Source: Planctomycetota bacterium
Lineage (GTDB): Bacteria; Planctomycetota; UBA1135; GCA-002686595
Direction: 5' to 3'
Length of the DNA: 64,000 nt
Assembly (NCBI GenBank): GCA_016795245.1
Contig: JAEUIA010000064.1
Coordinates: forward strand, 92,318-156,317
Below, piece after piece: positions 63,026 through 64,000 of this stretch (its first letter is position 1; each line of letters begins with the position of its first letter). The position numbers and the translations under genes are program-made. The notes below the pieces were generated by a model, which saw only the letters and a program-made list of their open reading frames with translations, did no database searches and was not told where the DNA came from.

Positions 63026-63844
63026 ATGACAAACACGTTCCGAGTGCAAATGCCACACAAGACTGAGGTTCACGCCGGGGTGCTCGAGGAAGACCCCGTC
63101 CTCGATATCGAAGGGTTCCAGTTGTGGTACGGGTCGAAGCAGGCGCTCTTCGATGTCTCGATGAGAATCCCACGCGGTAAGGTGACCGCACTGATCGGGC
63201 CATCCGGATGTGGAAAGTCGACGCTGCTGAGATCCGTCAACAGGCTCAATGACCTCGTCGAATCGGTTCGAATCGAGGGCAACATGCTCCTCAATGAAGA
63301 CGCGATCTACGGTCCAGGCGTGGATGTGATCGAACTCCGTAAGCGGATTGGCATGGTGTTTCAGAAGCCGAATCCATTCCCGATGAGCATATTCGAGAAT
63401 GTGGTGTATTCGCTGCGCATCGACGGCGAACGAGACAGGCGCGTCTTGGCTGAGTCTTGCGAGCGAAGCTTGCGAGGTGCCGGGCTTTGGGATGAAGTGA
63501 AAAGCCGGCTGAGTGAGTCGGCACTTCAGTTGTCGGGAGGGCAGCAGCAGCGGTTGTGCATTGCACGCGCCATTGCGGCCGAGCCGGAGGTGTTGTTGCT
63601 CGATGAGCCGTGCTCGGCGCTTGATCCGATTGCGACCGGGCGCATCGAGGATCTCATTGAGGAACTCAAGGGGAGCTACTCGATTCTCATGGTCACGCAC
63701 AACATGCAGCAGGCCAGCAGGGCGAGCGACTTCACGGCATTCATGTACTTGGGGCGGATAGTTGAGTTTGGGCGGACGAATGACATGTTCATGACGCCGC
63801 ATTTGGGTCAGACTGAGGATTATGTGACTGGGAGGTTCGGCTGA
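63026..63844 (+). CDS. pstB: Phosphate ABC transporter ATP-binding protein
   Basis: ATPase of the Pst system, 272 aa. Walker A is GPSGCGKST (about residues 58-66), the Q-loop is [15 protein letters not shown], the signature [15 protein letters not shown], Walker [14 protein letters not shown] and the H-loop MVTHNMQQA. These match PstB closely, including [13 protein letters not shown] and the MQQASRASD stretch. The ATG at 63026 was chosen because AAGGAAG lies about eight bases upstream; a GTG at 63017 touches that site. It ends near the window edge; phoU may follow but is not visible. Confidence 0.97.
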   Translation: MTNTFRVQMPHKTEVHAGVLEEDPVLDIEGFQLWYGSKQALFDVSMRIPRGKVTALIGPSGCGKSTLLRSVNRLNDLVESVRIEGNMLLNEDAIYGPGVDVIELRKRIGMVFQKPNPFPMSIFENVVYSLRIDGERDRRVLAESCERSLRGAGLWDEVKSRLSESALQLSGGQQQRLCIARAIAAEPEVLLLDEPCSALDPIATGRIEDLIEELKGSYSILMVTHNMQQASRASDFTAFMYLGRIVEFGRTNDMFMTPHLGQTEDYVTGRFG

Positions 63845-64000
63845 CTCCCGTATCGCCCCCAAACTGGCCCCGTTTGGTGTTGCCAGCTCGCTCAGAACTG
63901 CCTGAATTTCCGCAACCGCGTCCACTCCTGCTCGTCGTGATGCCTGGCGGCACCATCTCCGTGTCGCCCAGGACACACCGATGGACCTCGAAAACCCGTA
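63845..64000. other. Right-end non-coding stretch
   Basis: No gene was recognised in the last 156 bases. CCAAAC (63859-63864) and GTTTGG (63872-63877) could form a small stem after pstB, but there is no T-rich tail. A downstream gene may begin beyond the edge. Confidence 0.4.

Noticed and set aside
63859..63877. A terminator after pstB
   Set aside because: The stem is only six pairs and is followed by no T run; phoU or another gene may continue the operon.
1..64000. CRISPR array, insertion sequence, prophage or integrated element
   Set aside because: No regular direct repeats with spacers, no transposase or integrase and no phage structural gene were seen; gene composition is even along the window.

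Overview
This window is a dense, GC-rich bacterial chromosome segment with the look of a Planctomycetota genome. The assignment rests on gene content, not on a marker gene: a Tad pilus operon, an alternative complex III plus caa3-type oxidase operon, DUF2911, PIG-L and TMTC-like proteins, and large secreted beta-propeller proteins. No rRNA, tRNA, CRISPR array, insertion sequence or phage gene was recognised, and base composition looks even throughout. The segment reads as ordinary core and lineage-specific chromosome, not a genomic island.

Layout. 1-7,480 (+): a Tad (Flp) pilus operon that enters from the left with the end of a CpaE/TadZ ATPase. It continues tadA, tadB, tadC, a 19-codon ORF coupled to the secretin gene, the secretin, a TadD-like TPR lipoprotein, and a long asparagine-rich Flp pilin closed by a terminator. 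7,500-10,600: small secreted, lipoprotein and lysine-rich proteins of unknown function. 10,700-14,650: an amidohydrolase divergent from a COG0523 metal GTPase, then a translationally coupled pair of zinc-peptidase-like and ATP-grasp proteins. 14,670-21,130: two transporters, a hypothetical protein, a small membrane ORF interrupted by an in-frame TGA, a methyltransferase, a retropepsin-like protein and a DUF2911 protein. 21,290-28,100 (-): a PIG-L deacetylase coupled to a sodium:solute symporter, a membrane protein with an L7/L12-like domain, and a TMTC-like TPR glycosyltransferase candidate. 28,284-31,550: gdhA, a 2TM protein, and a CaCA antiporter behind a winged-helix regulator with a candidate operator.

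31,556-34,486 (+) is a tightly overlapping operon purE-purK-sbtA-sbtB. It joins the bicarbonate-consuming step of purine synthesis to a bicarbonate transporter and its PII-like regulator. 34,540-43,880 carries a large secreted propeller protein, an MFS transporter, an SDR/DUF2071 coupled pair, a dienelactone hydrolase lipoprotein, an SGNH protein, a B3/B4-domain protein and a fatty acid desaturase.

44,105-56,911 (-) is one respiratory operon, actABCDE-actF-orf-sco-ctaC-ctaD-ctaE-ctaF. It would oxidise quinol through alternative complex III and pass electrons to a caa3 oxidase, and a good sigma70-like promoter lies upstream. 57,641-63,844 (+) is a high-affinity phosphate uptake operon pstS-pstC-pstA-pstB. 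Its permeases carry large extra domains, and 11-bp-period repeats resembling a Pho box lie upstream.

Most start codons were chosen from overlaps (ATGA, GTGA, TGATG) or Shine-Dalgarno-like sequences. The most interesting items are the purEK-sbtAB operon, the peptidase/ATP-grasp pair, the in-frame TGA gene with a possible bacterial SECIS-like hairpin, the coupled 19-codon ORF in the Tad operon, and the Pho-box-like array.
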